Shown: positions 8,838 through 18,348, counted from the stretch's first letter. The stretch: 43,476 bases of DNA from Pleurocapsaceae cyanobacterium CSU_1_1 (GCA_012034765.1 JAAUOU010000028.1:1-43476), one strand, 5' to 3'. The notes: generated from the letters alone by a model not told the origin. Numbers and translations are program-made.

Positions 8838-9544
8838 ATGAATCATCAATCATCAACAATTAAACCAGTAGTTGATATTAACAATCTCAGTCATTTTTTG
8901 GTGAAGGCAAATTAAAAAAACAAATTTTATTTGATATTAACTTAACCCTTAATTCAGGAGAAGTGATTATTTTAAAAGGGCCGTCTGGGTCAGGAAAAAC
9001 CACTTTATTAACTTTAATGGGAGGATTACGTTCGGCTCAGTCGGGAGGTTTACAAGTATTTGGCGAAGAGTTGGTTGGGGCAAAAAAAAACAAGCTCGTC
9101 AAAACTAGAAAAAATATTGGCTATATTTTCCAAGCACATAATTTATTAGCATCCTTGACGGCAAAACAGAATGTCCAGATGTCATTAGAGTTGCATGATG
9201 GCATCAAAGCAGCAGAAATAGAACAAAGAGCGATCGCTTTACTCGAAGCCGTAGGTTTAGGCGATCATATCAACTATCATCCCCACAGTCTTTCTGGAGG
9301 ACAAAAACAACGGGTGGCGATCGCTCGTGCTTTGGTTTCTCATCCTAAAATGGTACTGGCAGATGAACCCACCGCAGCTTTGGATAGTAAATCTGGTAGG
9401 GATGTGGTGGAGTTGATGCAGCAACTAGCCAGGGAACAAGGTTGTACAATTCTGATTGTGACTCACGATAACCGCATTCTGGATGTAGCCGATCGCATTG
9501 TGGAATTAGAAGATGGCAAAATTACTTTAGATACCAAACATTGA
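8838..9544 (+). pseudogene. devA: devA-like ABC transporter ATPase, interrupted by a frameshift
   Basis: This is the ATP-binding subunit of the DevBCA exporter. The N-terminal part reads from ATG 8838 in one frame (KPVVDINNLSHF) and stops at 8913-8915; the rest reads in another frame (FGEGKLKKQILFDINL) to the stop at 9542-9544. Joining them requires one extra T in the T6 run at 8894-8899 and gives about 235 residues, normal for DevA. The second part has Walker A GPSGSGKT, signature LSGGQKQR, Walker B VLADEP and the H-loop VTHD. The break could be a sequencing error, a true mutation, or a -1 slip at T_TTT_TTG. An internal GTG at 8963 could start only a truncated protein without the N-terminal strand. 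Confidence 0.8.
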
Positions 9545-9597
9545 GCATTGAACAATGAGCATTGAACATTGAGCATTGAGCATTGAACATTGAACCC
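9542..9597. repeat. Heptamer tandem repeat (TGARCAT type)
   Basis: Eight consecutive heptamers alternate TGAGCAT and TGAACAT/TGAACAA, ending TGAACCC. The first heptamer starts with the TGA stop codon of devA. Such short tandemly repeated sequences are common in cyanobacterial intergenic DNA. Related arrays lie at 27681, 36401 and 37047. Confidence 0.85.
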
Positions 9598-9601
9598 TGC
9601 C

Positions 9602-10854
9602 TTAAAACGATCTATATTGATTAGCAGCTAGTAAGGCACTACCATAAGCTGCTTCGGTATTCTGTGCCACTTCAATCGGTATTTTGAGATGTCGCTGGCG
9701 AATTTTCTGCCAGGTAAGGTTTTTGCTCCACCTCCTGCTGTGTACACACGAGTTAATTGATCGGCACCAAGGCTCTGCAATTTCTGATAGCCAGCCTCTT
9801 CAATCCGAGACATGCTTTCTAATAAACCATGAAGAAATGCTACTGGTTCTTGAGGGCGAGGTTCTAGCTGGGGTAGTAAATTAGAGTCATTGATGGGAAA
9901 GCGATCGCCTGGCTCGATTAAGGGATAATATTCTAAAGGACTTGCTAAATTAGGATCAATTTGCGCCGACAGTTGAACAAGCTCTTGATTACTAAAAAAA
10001 TGTCTTAACACCGCGCCACCAGTATTAGAAGCACCGCCAGTCAACCATAATTTTCCCAGCTTGTGGCTATAGATCCCAAATTCAGCAGCAGTAACTTTAG
10101 TACGACTCAGTAATTTTAAAACTAAGGTTGAACCGAGAGAAGTAACAGCTTCTCCAGGCTGACTTGCTCCACTGGCGAGAAATGCTGCAATACTGTCTGT
10201 TGTGCCAATCCTCACCATACAGCTAGGCAAGTTTAAACGACGATTAGTCTCAGTTAACATCCCTACATATGCACCAGGAGTTAAAACTTGAGGATAGAAA
10301 CAACTAAAGGGTAAATCTTGTAACCATTGGGGATAACACAAACTATCTACGTCGTACCCCAACTTAAGCGCATTGTGATAATCGCTGATACCTAATTTAC
10401 CGTGAAGCAAATAAGCTAACCAATCAGCCTGATGGAGAAAATAATGAGCTTGCTTAAAGTAAGCTTGTTTACTCCACCAAATTAATTTTGCCAGGCTAGA
10501 AGTGGCGCTAATTACCACATGATTATTAGGAGCGATCGCTTTCACCTGCCTTAACACCTCTTGTCCCCTAGAATCATTATATAGCAGCGGTTCGGTGATG
10601 GGTTTGCCCGCAGCATTACATAATAGTACAGTGGAAGAAGTTCCGTTAATGGCGATCGCGTGAATATTTTTCCTCACCTTAACGGGTATCTGAGTAATTA
10701 ATTCAAATAAAGTATCTTGCCAAGCCTGGGCTAACTGATGGGCAGGAATATTGCCAAAACTAGCTTGCTGAGTATCAATAATATTCCTTTGGCGATCGAT
10801 TGCGATCGCCCTCGCTCCAGAAGTCCCAAAATCAATACCAAGATAGAAGTTCAT
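9602..10854 (-). pseudogene. FGGY-family carbohydrate kinase, frameshifted near its 3' end
   Basis: A sugar kinase of the xylulose/ribulose kinase superfamily, which phosphorylates a pentose-type sugar with ATP. The N-terminus has FLGIDFGTSGARA-like phosphate-binding residues (YLGIDFGTSGARAIAID), then INGTSSTVLL, the TTDS region and the ATP-site TAGGGAK. After GGGAK the uninterrupted frame gives a non-family tail ending at 9628. With one extra T in the T5 run at 9720-9724 (+ strand) the family C-terminus appears, including TEAAYGSALLAA, and ends at TAA 9602-9604. So the gene is complete except for one base. It is last in the minus-strand run from ispD. Its closest known relatives are cyanobacterial D-ribulose/D-xylulose kinases; substrate is inferred. 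Confidence 0.82.
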
Positions 10855-10959
10855 CGTTATGAGCAGCGCGTGTTTATGATCTTACTATTTAGTTGATTAA
10901 CATCTCTTGACTTCTAGAATGAGAGACAACATCACTCATAGTCTATCAACATAGGCAGT

Positions 10960-11940
10960 TCACAATACGCATTGATATAATAAATCTTGCCATTCATCAG
11001 AAGCCAGCAAAGTATTAACATCAAACTGTTGACCATATTCGGCAGAATAGTTTTTGAAAGATTTAAGCCAGTCTAGGGGTATCTTGCTGGAATATTGATC
11101 GCTGTAAGCTTGAGACTCGCTCAGATAATTCCTCATTTCGGCTAAATATCCTGTTTGATGTAATCGCCAAGCACTCCAGATCAGACTTTGATAACGAGAT
11201 TGTGCCTCAACAGTTTTTATTGCTGGGGTCAAATTAGATTCAGTGAAGAAATTAGCTGTAATTTGGTTTAACTCTTGAGCTTGCAGCAAGGCATTTTTAG
11301 ACGCATTGGTTTCATGTTGTCGATACTTCACCGTTATTTGTTCTACCCAAGCAGCGGGACAGCCAATTTTAGCCAGACGCATGACTAAATCGACATCTGG
11401 GGTTTGTTCTAAACTAGTGTTGAAACCCCCTACTCGCTCCAGCCAATTACGGCGAAACAGCATTGCCCCCAAGAAAACAGGTTTCCAAATGATCAGATCC
11501 GCCGAGGTAAGCTGAGGTATTTGTTCCCATGGCTTTACCGCAGCTTCTGCTGTATCTTGGCAATCGCTAATTGAATTTCCCCTGTAAATTTGCCACCCAC
11601 TATTAACCATGCCTAAATCAGTATCTTGATCAAGCAATGCTGTCTGAGAAGAAAGTTTATGAGGTAACAAGATATCATCCTGATCTAAAAAGGCAATATA
11701 GTCCCCCAAGGCGGCGGCTAAACCAAGATTACGGCTAGCTGCTACGCCCTGATTTGTCTGGGTCAAATATCGTATTGTCTTGCCATATTGTTGAGCTACT
11801 TGAGCCGTATGATCCGTTGAACCATCATCGACGACAATAATTTCATAGTCTTGATAAGTTTGTTGCAACACACTATCAATCGCCTCTGCTAAATAGCGAT
11901 CGCCATTATAAGCAGGAATAATTACACTAACTTTGACCAC
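10960..11940 (-). CDS. Family 2 glycosyltransferase
   Basis: An inverting GT-A glycosyltransferase that uses a nucleotide sugar. The N-terminal domain has SVIIPAYNGDRYL, the VVDDGSTD motif (37-43), NLGLAAALGDYIAFLDQDD (D86, D88, D89 as metal-binding DXD) and a later GAMLFRRNWLERVGGF acceptor-region motif. The last 100 residues are alpha-helical and unassigned. There is no membrane helix. It follows the GT4 gene by 32 bp on the same strand, suggesting joint action on an exported or lipid-linked glycan. Substrate is unknown. Confidence 0.88.
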   Translation of the reverse strand: MVKVSVIIPAYNGDRYLAEAIDSVLQQTYQDYEIIVVDDGSTDHTAQVAQQYGKTIRYLTQTNQGVAASRNLGLAAALGDYIAFLDQDDILLPHKLSSQTALLDQDTDLGMVNSGWQIYRGNSISDCQDTAEAAVKPWEQIPQLTSADLIIWKPVFLGAMLFRRNWLERVGGFNTSLEQTPDVDLVMRLAKIGCPAAWVEQITVKYRQHETNASKNALLQAQELNQITANFFTESNLTPAIKTVEAQSRYQSLIWSAWRLHQTGYLAEMRNYLSESQAYSDQYSSKIPLDWLKSFKNYSAEYGQQFDVNTLLASDEWQDLLYQCVL

Positions 11941-11972
11941 AATCTTTGCTAGAAAAGAAACATCAGTAGCGA

Positions 11973-13139
11973 TTATTGATTATTAATGATTAATTGTCGA
12001 TTGGCAATTTCTGAATATAGCCGTTCTAACTTAGTGATATTTTGCTGGAGCGTATACCTTTCCAAAACTCTTTGACGAGCTTTATTACCCAACAAATTAG
12101 TCATTTCAGGATGATCGCGAAATAGGGGGAGTAGGGTTTTTAACTGTGAAGTCACGTCTTGAGTATCTAACACCACTCCCGCACCCTGATCTAATACTTC
12201 CCCATCTGCCCCCGCATCGGTGGCCAGACAAGCCACACCACAAGACATTGCTTCTAATAAGGAAATAGATAAACCCTCTACTAAAGAAGGCAAAACAAAG
12301 ACATCAGCAGCCCGCAAAATATTGATGCGCTGTTGCTCATCAGAAATATAGCCAAGCCAGATGATATTATGTTCCTTACCATAACTAAGCTGTAGTGAGC
12401 TTCTCAACGGGCCATCCCCCATCATTAGTAGCTGACAGCTATCCCCCAGATCGGCTAATTTCCAAGCTTTCAATAAAGCCTCAATATTTTTTTCGGCGGC
12501 AATCCGTCCTTGATAAACAAACAGTCTTTTGGCTTTGAGCTGATACTTGAGGCTGGAATAAGCTGGGGAATATTTCTGCTGATCCACACCATTGGGAATA
12601 ATGATCACGCGCTCGCTGGGAACTCCCAGTTTAATCAACAAGTCTCGTTGAATCTCACTAAAGACAATCACTCGGTCATAACGAGCCAAAAACGGCGCAT
12701 ATAGCTGATAGGTAAGGTATTGAGTACTAGACTTAAGATTACGGATCTTGCTGTCGAAGGGGGGATGAAAGGTAGCAACCAGAGGAATATTTAACTCTTC
12801 GCAAATATCTGGCAGACGAAAATCTAGGGGAGATAAAGTTAACGAGGCGTGAACTAAATCTGGTTTTAACCGTTGGAGCGATCGCAACAATACCTTACTC
12901 GATTTAAAGGTAGGAATTGTATAAACCTGAGATTTATAGATAAACGGCAGGGAAACCTCGTGGCAATATGACCAATCTGGTGATTCCTGAGTGGGATGAT
13001 GTTCGTAATCGGTTTGTGGTTGAGAAAAATGCAGAAAACTCACCTGATAATCTCGGTCTAACAGGGCGTTAGTTATTTCCCGACCATAGGTTACATTGCC
13101 ACAAAAAGGCGTTTTTTTTCCCAGCCAAGCAATATGCAT
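11973..13139 (-). CDS. Family 4 glycosyltransferase (possible glycolipid synthase)
   Basis: A retaining GT-B glycosyltransferase. The start MHIAWLGKKTPFCGNVTYGRE is a conserved N-terminal donor-independent half; the C-terminal nucleotide-sugar domain has IIPNGVD, YQGRIAAEKNIEALL, and the EX7E motif in PSLVEGLSISLLEAMSCG. Length of 388 residues is normal. The N-terminus resembles what I remember of cyanobacterial digalactosyldiacylglycerol synthase DgdA, but I am not certain enough to name it. It lies between the MFS and GT2 genes on the same strand. Activity on membrane lipid or surface polysaccharide would both fit. Confidence 0.85.
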   Translation of the reverse strand: MHIAWLGKKTPFCGNVTYGREITNALLDRDYQVSFLHFSQPQTDYEHHPTQESPDWSYCHEVSLPFIYKSQVYTIPTFKSSKVLLRSLQRLKPDLVHASLTLSPLDFRLPDICEELNIPLVATFHPPFDSKIRNLKSSTQYLTYQLYAPFLARYDRVIVFSEIQRDLLIKLGVPSERVIIIPNGVDQQKYSPAYSSLKYQLKAKRLFVYQGRIAAEKNIEALLKAWKLADLGDSCQLLMMGDGPLRSSLQLSYGKEHNIIWLGYISDEQQRINILRAADVFVLPSLVEGLSISLLEAMSCGVACLATDAGADGEVLDQGAGVVLDTQDVTSQLKTLLPLFRDHPEMTNLLGNKARQRVLERYTLQQNITKLERLYSEIANRQLIINNQ

Positions 13140-13242
13140 TCAAATGCTCTTTCTCCTAGGCAACTACGACAGTAAAGCTATTTATTAGCTTTAGTTAATT
13201 TACCAGATTAGGGGTAAACTCTGGCTTTTTCTCCAGAAAATC

Positions 13243-14625
13243 CTAGACTTTAGAATCAGACTGAGATTTATCAGGATCTACAGCATCAGCAGTCTGCATC
13301 ATATACCAAGTCAAAACCCCTCCGAAAACAGCGATCGCTGCTAAAATCCAAATCACTCCAGACAAGCCCAAACGACTTTCTGCTTCGGCAGCCAGCACTA
13401 AGGGTAAAGAAAGAGCTATATTTACTGCATTATTCTGTAGACCAAATACCTTTCCTCGCATCGCTTCAGGAGTTTTGGACTGGATTGTCGTCTGCATCGG
13501 TACGCCGACTAAAGCAGCAAATGCGCCGATTAATGCTGTCATCGTCAAAGCTAACCAAAGATTATGGGTCGAAAAAGATAAGCCGATTAAAGCAGCAGCC
13601 ATCCCAATTGAACCAATTAAACTTAAGCGAGCGCGCCTGATACTTTGTCCTTTGCTCCCTAAAATAGTTGCACTTGCTCCCATGCCGATACCTGCTGCTG
13701 CCAGCAAAATACCAAATTGTTCGGCTGCAATCTGGGGAATGTGATCTGCTATGCTCACTGCCAGCACTGCCAAAGCAGCAAAAATTGAGAACAAAATTAC
13801 TAATTGAATCAAGGCATTGCGGACACGGCTATTTTCTCCCAGATATTTAATTCCGTCTTTAATATCAGCTAAAACATGAGGCGTTTCTGGTTGAGATTGC
13901 TCTATCTCTCCTGTGTTGAGGATGAGTAAGATTACCCCAGCGATTATATAAGCACATCCAACTAAGATTTCTTTCCCAATATTTGAGGGCAAACCAACTT
14001 GAGCAGCTAAACTATCAGCAATATTTAACAATGGTTCACCAACAGCAAAACCAACAATTAGCAGCGCCATCATGGTGGTGGTATAAAGAGAATTAGCTGC
14101 CAAAAGATTTTTGTCTTTGACTATTAAGGGAATTACCGCTTGTTCTGCGGGAGCAAAAAACTGCGTAAAGGTAGAAACTGCAAAAGTAACCCCCAGTATT
14201 ATGCCAAATCCCCAGGGAATAGTAGTAGACAAAATCTGTCCTTGAAATATCAATAACAAAGGTGGCAATGTCAATACCAAAATTCCTCGGAGCAAGTTAG
14301 AGATAACTAATACAGGTTTTTTGCGCCAGCGATCTACATATACTCCTGCTAAAGAGCCAAACAACACCGCCGGAATCGTAAAGGCAATCATGATAGGCGA
14401 TACCCATTTACTAATCGGCTGATTAGGTAACTGAAATTGATTGGCAACTATGGCAATCATCATCACCAAGTAGACTTTATCAGCTAGCTGAGAAAATATT
14501 TGACCGCTCCAAAGTACTAAAAACTGTTGGTTCTTTAAGACAGGAGCAAATCCTTGATGGTCTGATGTTGCTATTTCTGTTTTGCTATCTGAAGTTGAGG
14601 AAGTTTCTGATTCCGACAGGCGCAT
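13243..14625 (-). CDS. Major facilitator superfamily transporter
   Basis: A 460-residue membrane protein with about twelve predicted helices. The A-motif-like loop GVYVDRWRKKPVLVISN lies between helices 2 and 3, and the segment RGKVFGLQNNAVNIALSLP is typical of the MFS enterobactin-exporter/MdtH-like subgroup. The N-terminal 25 residues are polar (SESETSSTSDSKTE). It is probably an efflux pump of the plasma membrane. It begins 21 bp after recO, so the two may be co-transcribed. The substrate cannot be read from the sequence. Confidence 0.88.
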   Translation of the reverse strand: MRLSESETSSTSDSKTEIATSDHQGFAPVLKNQQFLVLWSGQIFSQLADKVYLVMMIAIVANQFQLPNQPISKWVSPIMIAFTIPAVLFGSLAGVYVDRWRKKPVLVISNLLRGILVLTLPPLLLIFQGQILSTTIPWGFGIILGVTFAVSTFTQFFAPAEQAVIPLIVKDKNLLAANSLYTTTMMALLIVGFAVGEPLLNIADSLAAQVGLPSNIGKEILVGCAYIIAGVILLILNTGEIEQSQPETPHVLADIKDGIKYLGENSRVRNALIQLVILFSIFAALAVLAVSIADHIPQIAAEQFGILLAAAGIGMGASATILGSKGQSIRRARLSLIGSIGMAAALIGLSFSTHNLWLALTMTALIGAFAALVGVPMQTTIQSKTPEAMRGKVFGLQNNAVNIALSLPLVLAAEAESRLGLSGVIWILAAIAVFGGVLTWYMMQTADAVDPDKSQSDSKV

Positions 14626-14646
14626 TTTATATAGTTTTGCTGGATT

Positions 14647-15504
14647 TTAAAATTCAATATAGAGATTATCTACTAGCTTAGCTGAACGAATCGTCTTACC
14701 AATATGATATTGGATATATTCTCGCAAAACCTTTTCGATTTTGCTCCAAGTTATCTCTAAATCAAAATTGCTGGTTACTTGATGCGTGAATAATTCTGTT
14801 GAAGGTAGCTCCTGATTAATTAACTGTTGTAACAAAGATAATTCCAGCCCATTAAGGCGATAATCGATCTGAGGTAAGCGAATATTATAAGTTTCCACTG
14901 CATCTAATTCAGGATGCTCATGTTGTCGTTGCTGCAAAGCATTCAAACTGATAATCCCTCCCCCTTCAAAACTAAATCCCACCTGCCAGGCAACAGAATC
15001 CAGATTGGGATGAACAATTTCTTGAGTTACACAGCATTCTAAGAGCTGAGGAGTTAAGCCAGCGATCGCAACTAGATGAAATACCGCCTGAGCCAAATAA
15101 GGATATACCGACTCCCCTAATCCACACCCTTCAATCCGTCGCAGATGCTCATTGAGCAGTTCATATAGCTCTGGTTGGGGTTGTTGAGCTACCGCTAAGG
15201 CAATGGACAATTCCGCCAGATATTGAGCGGTTGCTAACTTGCCAATGTCTCGGCTCAAACCAGGATAGGTATAAACAGTATTTGCCTGAATAATCTTATC
15301 AAGCGATCGCCCTTTAATGATCAAAAACTCATTAATTACAAATAGTTCAGTTCTACCTCTTAACTGGGATTTATACTTTTTTGCTCCTGGCGCAATTGCC
15401 CTAATCAATCCATACTCAGGAGTCAGCACCGTCACCAGGCGATCGTTTTCCTTGAAGGATGAACCTTTTAACACAATTCCTATAGCTTTATACTTTTGGT
15501 TCAT
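14647..15504 (-). CDS. recO: DNA repair protein RecO
   Basis: RecO anneals DNA and, with RecR, loads RecA at gaps coated with SSB. The N-terminal OB fold is clear: KAIGIVLKGSSFKENDRLVTVLTPEYGLIRAIAPGAKK, then the helical C-terminal domain (LSIALAVAQQPQPELYELL and others). The zinc-finger cysteines of some RecO proteins are largely missing here, with only C-C pairs near residues 138-145. Start ATG at 15504. It follows deoC by 140 bp, and the deoC-recO neighbourhood is common in cyanobacteria. Confidence 0.92.
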   Translation of the reverse strand: MNQKYKAIGIVLKGSSFKENDRLVTVLTPEYGLIRAIAPGAKKYKSQLRGRTELFVINEFLIIKGRSLDKIIQANTVYTYPGLSRDIGKLATAQYLAELSIALAVAQQPQPELYELLNEHLRRIEGCGLGESVYPYLAQAVFHLVAIAGLTPQLLECCVTQEIVHPNLDSVAWQVGFSFEGGGIISLNALQQRQHEHPELDAVETYNIRLPQIDYRLNGLELSLLQQLINQELPSTELFTHQVTSNFDLEITWSKIEKVLREYIQYHIGKTIRSAKLVDNLYIEF

Positions 15505-15609
15505 TAATTATTGAAATCAGTTTTTAGTTTTTAGTTCTTAGTGCGATCGCCAGAGATAGTAGGTAACTTCTAACTACATGCGGCTAAAGCCTTTGTGACT
15601 TCTGAGTAC

Positions 15610-15630
15610 GGGCAAGGCAATGCCTTGCCC
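15610..15630. repeat. Palindromic repeat in the deoC-recO gap
   Basis: GGGCAAGGCA and TGCCTTGCCC pair perfectly around a single A. Flanking DNA holds T-rich and ctgacttct-type short repeats. It resembles the dispersed palindromes of cyanobacterial genomes. It might also act as an RNA hairpin downstream of deoC. Confidence 0.65.
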
Positions 15631-15644
15631 CCTGACTTCTGACT

Positions 15645-16325
15645 TCACTTACCCAATTCATTTTGCTGCCGAAGCAAATCTACTCCGCGAGAAGTGCCAA
15701 GACGGGTTGCGCCTGCATGAATTAGAGCGATCGCCTGTTCATAAGTACGAATTCCTCCTGAAGCTTTGATGCCGACTTGTCCTCTAGTAATTTCTTTGAG
15801 TAGTTCAACATCTTCTACCGTTGCCCCACCAAACCAGCCTGTACTAGTTTTGAGATAAGCTACCCCTGCATCAAGACATACTTCTGCTGTCAGTCTTTTT
15901 TCTTCGTTTGTTAAGACTGTAGTTTCTAGGATTGCCTTAACAGTTTGACCTGTTTCATCACAAATTTGCGCTATCTCACGATAGATCTTGCCTGATTCTC
16001 CAGATTTAGCCCAACCCAAATTAATTACGACATCCAGCTCCGTTGCCCCATTTTCCACCGCTTCCTGCGCCTCGTATAGCTTAACTGCAGAAGTAACTGC
16101 ACCCGTAGGAAACCCAATTACCGTACAAACTTGAGGCTGTTTATCGTGCAATAGCTCCCGCGCCTGTCTTACCGCAGCAGGATAGATACAGACGGCAGGA
16201 AAATTATATTGCCACGCTTCCTGACAAATCTGCTTAACTTCTTCAGCAATAGCACTCGGCTTTAATAGGGTGTGGTCAATATAGGTAGCCAGATCGATAT
16301 CTAAATCTAAATTAGTTACGGACAT
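15645..16325 (-). CDS. deoC: Deoxyribose-phosphate aldolase
   Basis: A class I aldolase that splits 2-deoxyribose 5-phosphate into acetaldehyde and glyceraldehyde 3-phosphate in deoxynucleoside catabolism. The Schiff-base lysine is K159 in AYLKTSTGW; supporting residues are D98 in [10 protein letters not shown] and K187 in [18 protein letters not shown] near the N-terminus is diagnostic. 226 residues is normal. It begins 18 bp after ispD, so they are likely one transcript. Cytosolic. Confidence 0.95.
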   Translation of the reverse strand: MSVTNLDLDIDLATYIDHTLLKPSAIAEEVKQICQEAWQYNFPAVCIYPAAVRQARELLHDKQPQVCTVIGFPTGAVTSAVKLYEAQEAVENGATELDVVINLGWAKSGESGKIYREIAQICDETGQTVKAILETTVLTNEEKRLTAEVCLDAGVAYLKTSTGWFGGATVEDVELLKEITRGQVGIKASGGIRTYEQAIALIHAGATRLGTSRGVDLLRQQNELGK

Positions 16326-16343
16326 TTTTGGCTTAATTTGTTC

Positions 16344-17051
16344 TTAATTTGTTCTCTGACGCAAAATAAATTCAGCGATCGCCAAATCGACAGGGGTGGT
16401 AACTTTAAGATTTGTTTCTTCTCCCTGAACAATTTTCACAGGCAGGTCGCATTTTTCAAATAAGGCAGCATCATCTGTGACTTGCCAACCTAATTCTTTG
16501 CCTTGAGCATGACAACGTTTTAATAACTCTACTTCAAATCCTTGAGGAGTCTGCGCAGCCCATAAATTATGGCGATCGGGGGTAGAGGAAATAATGCCGT
16601 CTTGATCTACCACTTTAATCGTATCTTTCACTGGTACAGCAGCAATTAATCCTTGACAAGTGTGTAACGTTTCGCTACAAAGATCGAAAAGTTTGGGAGT
16701 GACCAAACACCTCGCGCCGTCGTGAATCAAAACCCGCTTGGCATCTACTGGTAAAGCCTGTAAACCATTGTAAACTGACTCCTGACGAGTTTTCCCTCCC
16801 ACAATTAACTCAACTGGTTTTGTTAAATTCAATTGGTGCAAAATATTTTGGAACTCGGCAAAATCCACCGACTGTCCCATAATGCCGATCCATTCGATAG
16901 TTGTAGCTTTTTCCGCAGCCAACAAACTCCAGGCTAGTAAAGGCTTTTCCAGTAGTTCCAATAAGAGCTTATTGCGTTGGCGTAGCCCTCGCGTAGCGAA
17001 CTGGCTGCCCATGCGACGACCCATACCTGCTGCGGGAATCAATAAGTGCAT
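16344..17051 (-). CDS. ispD: 2-C-methyl-D-erythritol 4-phosphate cytidylyltransferase (IspD) with an in-frame insertion
   Basis: IspD makes CDP-ME from MEP and CTP in the plastid-type isoprenoid pathway, essential for carotenoids, quinones and chlorophyll phytyl chains. Conserved parts are IPAAGMGRRMG (5-15), HDGARCLV, PVKDTIK, QTPQGF, TDDAALFE and EETNLKVTTP. The usual cyanobacterial sequence runs MGS(x)RNKLLLEL; here about eight or nine residues (QFATRGLRQ, 17-25) are inserted before RNK. The inserted DNA at 16977-17003 resembles a dispersed GCGTAGC-type repeat. The insertion lies in the CTP-binding loop, so activity may be affected, but the frame is kept. Confidence 0.92.
   Translation of the reverse strand: MHLLIPAAGMGRRMGSQFATRGLRQRNKLLLELLEKPLLAWSLLAAEKATTIEWIGIMGQSVDFAEFQNILHQLNLTKPVELIVGGKTRQESVYNGLQALPVDAKRVLIHDGARCLVTPKLFDLCSETLHTCQGLIAAVPVKDTIKVVDQDGIISSTPDRHNLWAAQTPQGFEVELLKRCHAQGKELGWQVTDDAALFEKCDLPVKIVQGEETNLKVTTPVDLAIAEFILRQRTN
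16977..17003. repeat. Small repeat inserted in frame within ispD
   Basis: The + strand reads GGCGTAGCCCTCGCGTAGCG, with tandem GCGTAGC units and adjoining ttg/aac ends. It resembles short dispersed palindromic repeats of filamentous and baeocystous cyanobacteria. Its removal restores the standard IspD loop without changing the reading frame. Confidence 0.6.
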
Positions 17052-17144
17052 TTAATGATGTTTTTCTAAAAATAATCCGCTTTAGCTCTATCATCTACTA
17101 AAATTGACCTCAGATAAAACTAAGGACTATCTCATCTTTATAGA

Positions 17145-18083
17145 ATGCGTGTACTAGCCCTCGTGCCTGGCGATATTGGCAATCAAATTCTCTTTTTTCC
17201 TACCTTGGAAACAATTAAGCAACAGTATCCTCAAGCGTCAATTGATGTTTTAGTCGAACCCAGCTCAAAAAAAGCTTATCGAGTTTGCAAAAATGTTGAT
17301 GACGTTCTAGTGTTTGATTTTCAAGATCGCAACAGTTTTGCCGATTATCTCAATCTTTTGGGGACGGTACGCGATCGCGAGTATGATGTTCTCATTAGTC
17401 TCAAAACTTCCTGGCGAATTAAACTTTTATTCTGGCTCAATGGCATCCCCACTAGAGTCGGTTATCAAGATGATTCAGCAATATATCTATCCGCTGCTGT
17501 GAACCGTAAATCAGAGCAATATACGGCGCAAATGTATCATGATTTGCTCACAGGACTAGGTATTCGGGCTTCTTGCCCCCCCATCACGATCAATGTACCG
17601 ACAGAAGATATTCAGTGGGCAGAATCGGAACAGCAACGATGGAGGATGGATAGCGGGTATATTGTTCTTTGGGATCAACCATCAACAACTGAAATAAGTT
17701 CTTACCCCATTGCCAACTGGCAAACAATTGTTCAAGATATAGAGCAGCGTCAAACAGGATTATCGATTGTCATCTTACAAAGCGATCGCAATCAAGCCTG
17801 GGTGACAACCATGGTTTCGGCTAATGGTAATCTCAAGGCGATCGCCCCTCCTGATGTGGGTAAAACCGCAGCGATTATTGCTGGAGCAAATTTAATACTC
17901 TGTACTAGTGGAATGGCAATGCAGCTAGCTGTAGCCACCGATACTTATACTTTTGCTTTAGTTGGCAGTCAAGACAAAACTATACCTACTAACCAAGAAA
18001 ACTGTCATGTCATCTCTTCTAAGACTGCGGATTTGCCAGATATCCAGCCTGAGACAGTGATTACACAACTATGGCAACAATAA
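17145..18083 (+). CDS. Family 9 glycosyltransferase (heptosyltransferase-like)
   Basis: A GT-B fold enzyme related to ADP-heptose:LPS heptosyltransferases. The N-terminus MRVLALVPGDIGNQILFFPTLE has the glycine turn and PTLE helix of the family, followed by PQASIDVLVEPSS, YDVLISLKTSWR and GIPTRVGYQ. The C-terminal part has the donor-site pattern IIAGANLILCTSGMAMQLAVA. 312 residues is normal. It is divergent from ispD with a 93-bp gap. It probably adds a sugar to lipopolysaccharide or another surface glycan; donor and acceptor are not determinable. Confidence 0.85.
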   Translation: MRVLALVPGDIGNQILFFPTLETIKQQYPQASIDVLVEPSSKKAYRVCKNVDDVLVFDFQDRNSFADYLNLLGTVRDREYDVLISLKTSWRIKLLFWLNGIPTRVGYQDDSAIYLSAAVNRKSEQYTAQMYHDLLTGLGIRASCPPITINVPTEDIQWAESEQQRWRMDSGYIVLWDQPSTTEISSYPIANWQTIVQDIEQRQTGLSIVILQSDRNQAWVTTMVSANGNLKAIAPPDVGKTAAIIAGANLILCTSGMAMQLAVATDTYTFALVGSQDKTIPTNQENCHVISSKTADLPDIQPETVITQLWQQ

Positions 18084-18094
18084 AAGTATGATCG

Positions 18095-18332
18095 ACGTGA
18101 GTTCGATCGACAATTTTGATCTGTCAATTAAGACGATCAAACGAGAACAATAATCGGCGTTGCATCATCATGGGATGGTATTGACTGACTTGGGGACTTG
18201 GAGAATAATTAATCGTTGCTGATTCTAAATCATCCCGCAGCTATGCAACGCTAGTGAGAACAAGAAGTAAAGCTTTTCTCTTTTCCCAATCTAAACCATT
18301 CAATTCAATTTTGTAACCCATCGAACTCACGT
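18095..18332. mobile_element. 238-bp element with 13-bp perfect inverted termini (MITE-like)
   Basis: ACGTGAGTTCGAT (18095-18107) and its exact reverse complement ATCGAACTCACGT (18320-18332) bound a non-coding segment. Inside, GCGTTGCAT and GGGATG on the left face GATGATTT-side CATCCC and ATGCAACGC on the right, so the whole element can fold back. It fills the gap between the GT9 and HD genes. No clear target duplication was found. A structured regulatory RNA is an alternative. Confidence 0.55.
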
Positions 18333-18348
18333 TATGTAGCCATAGTTT

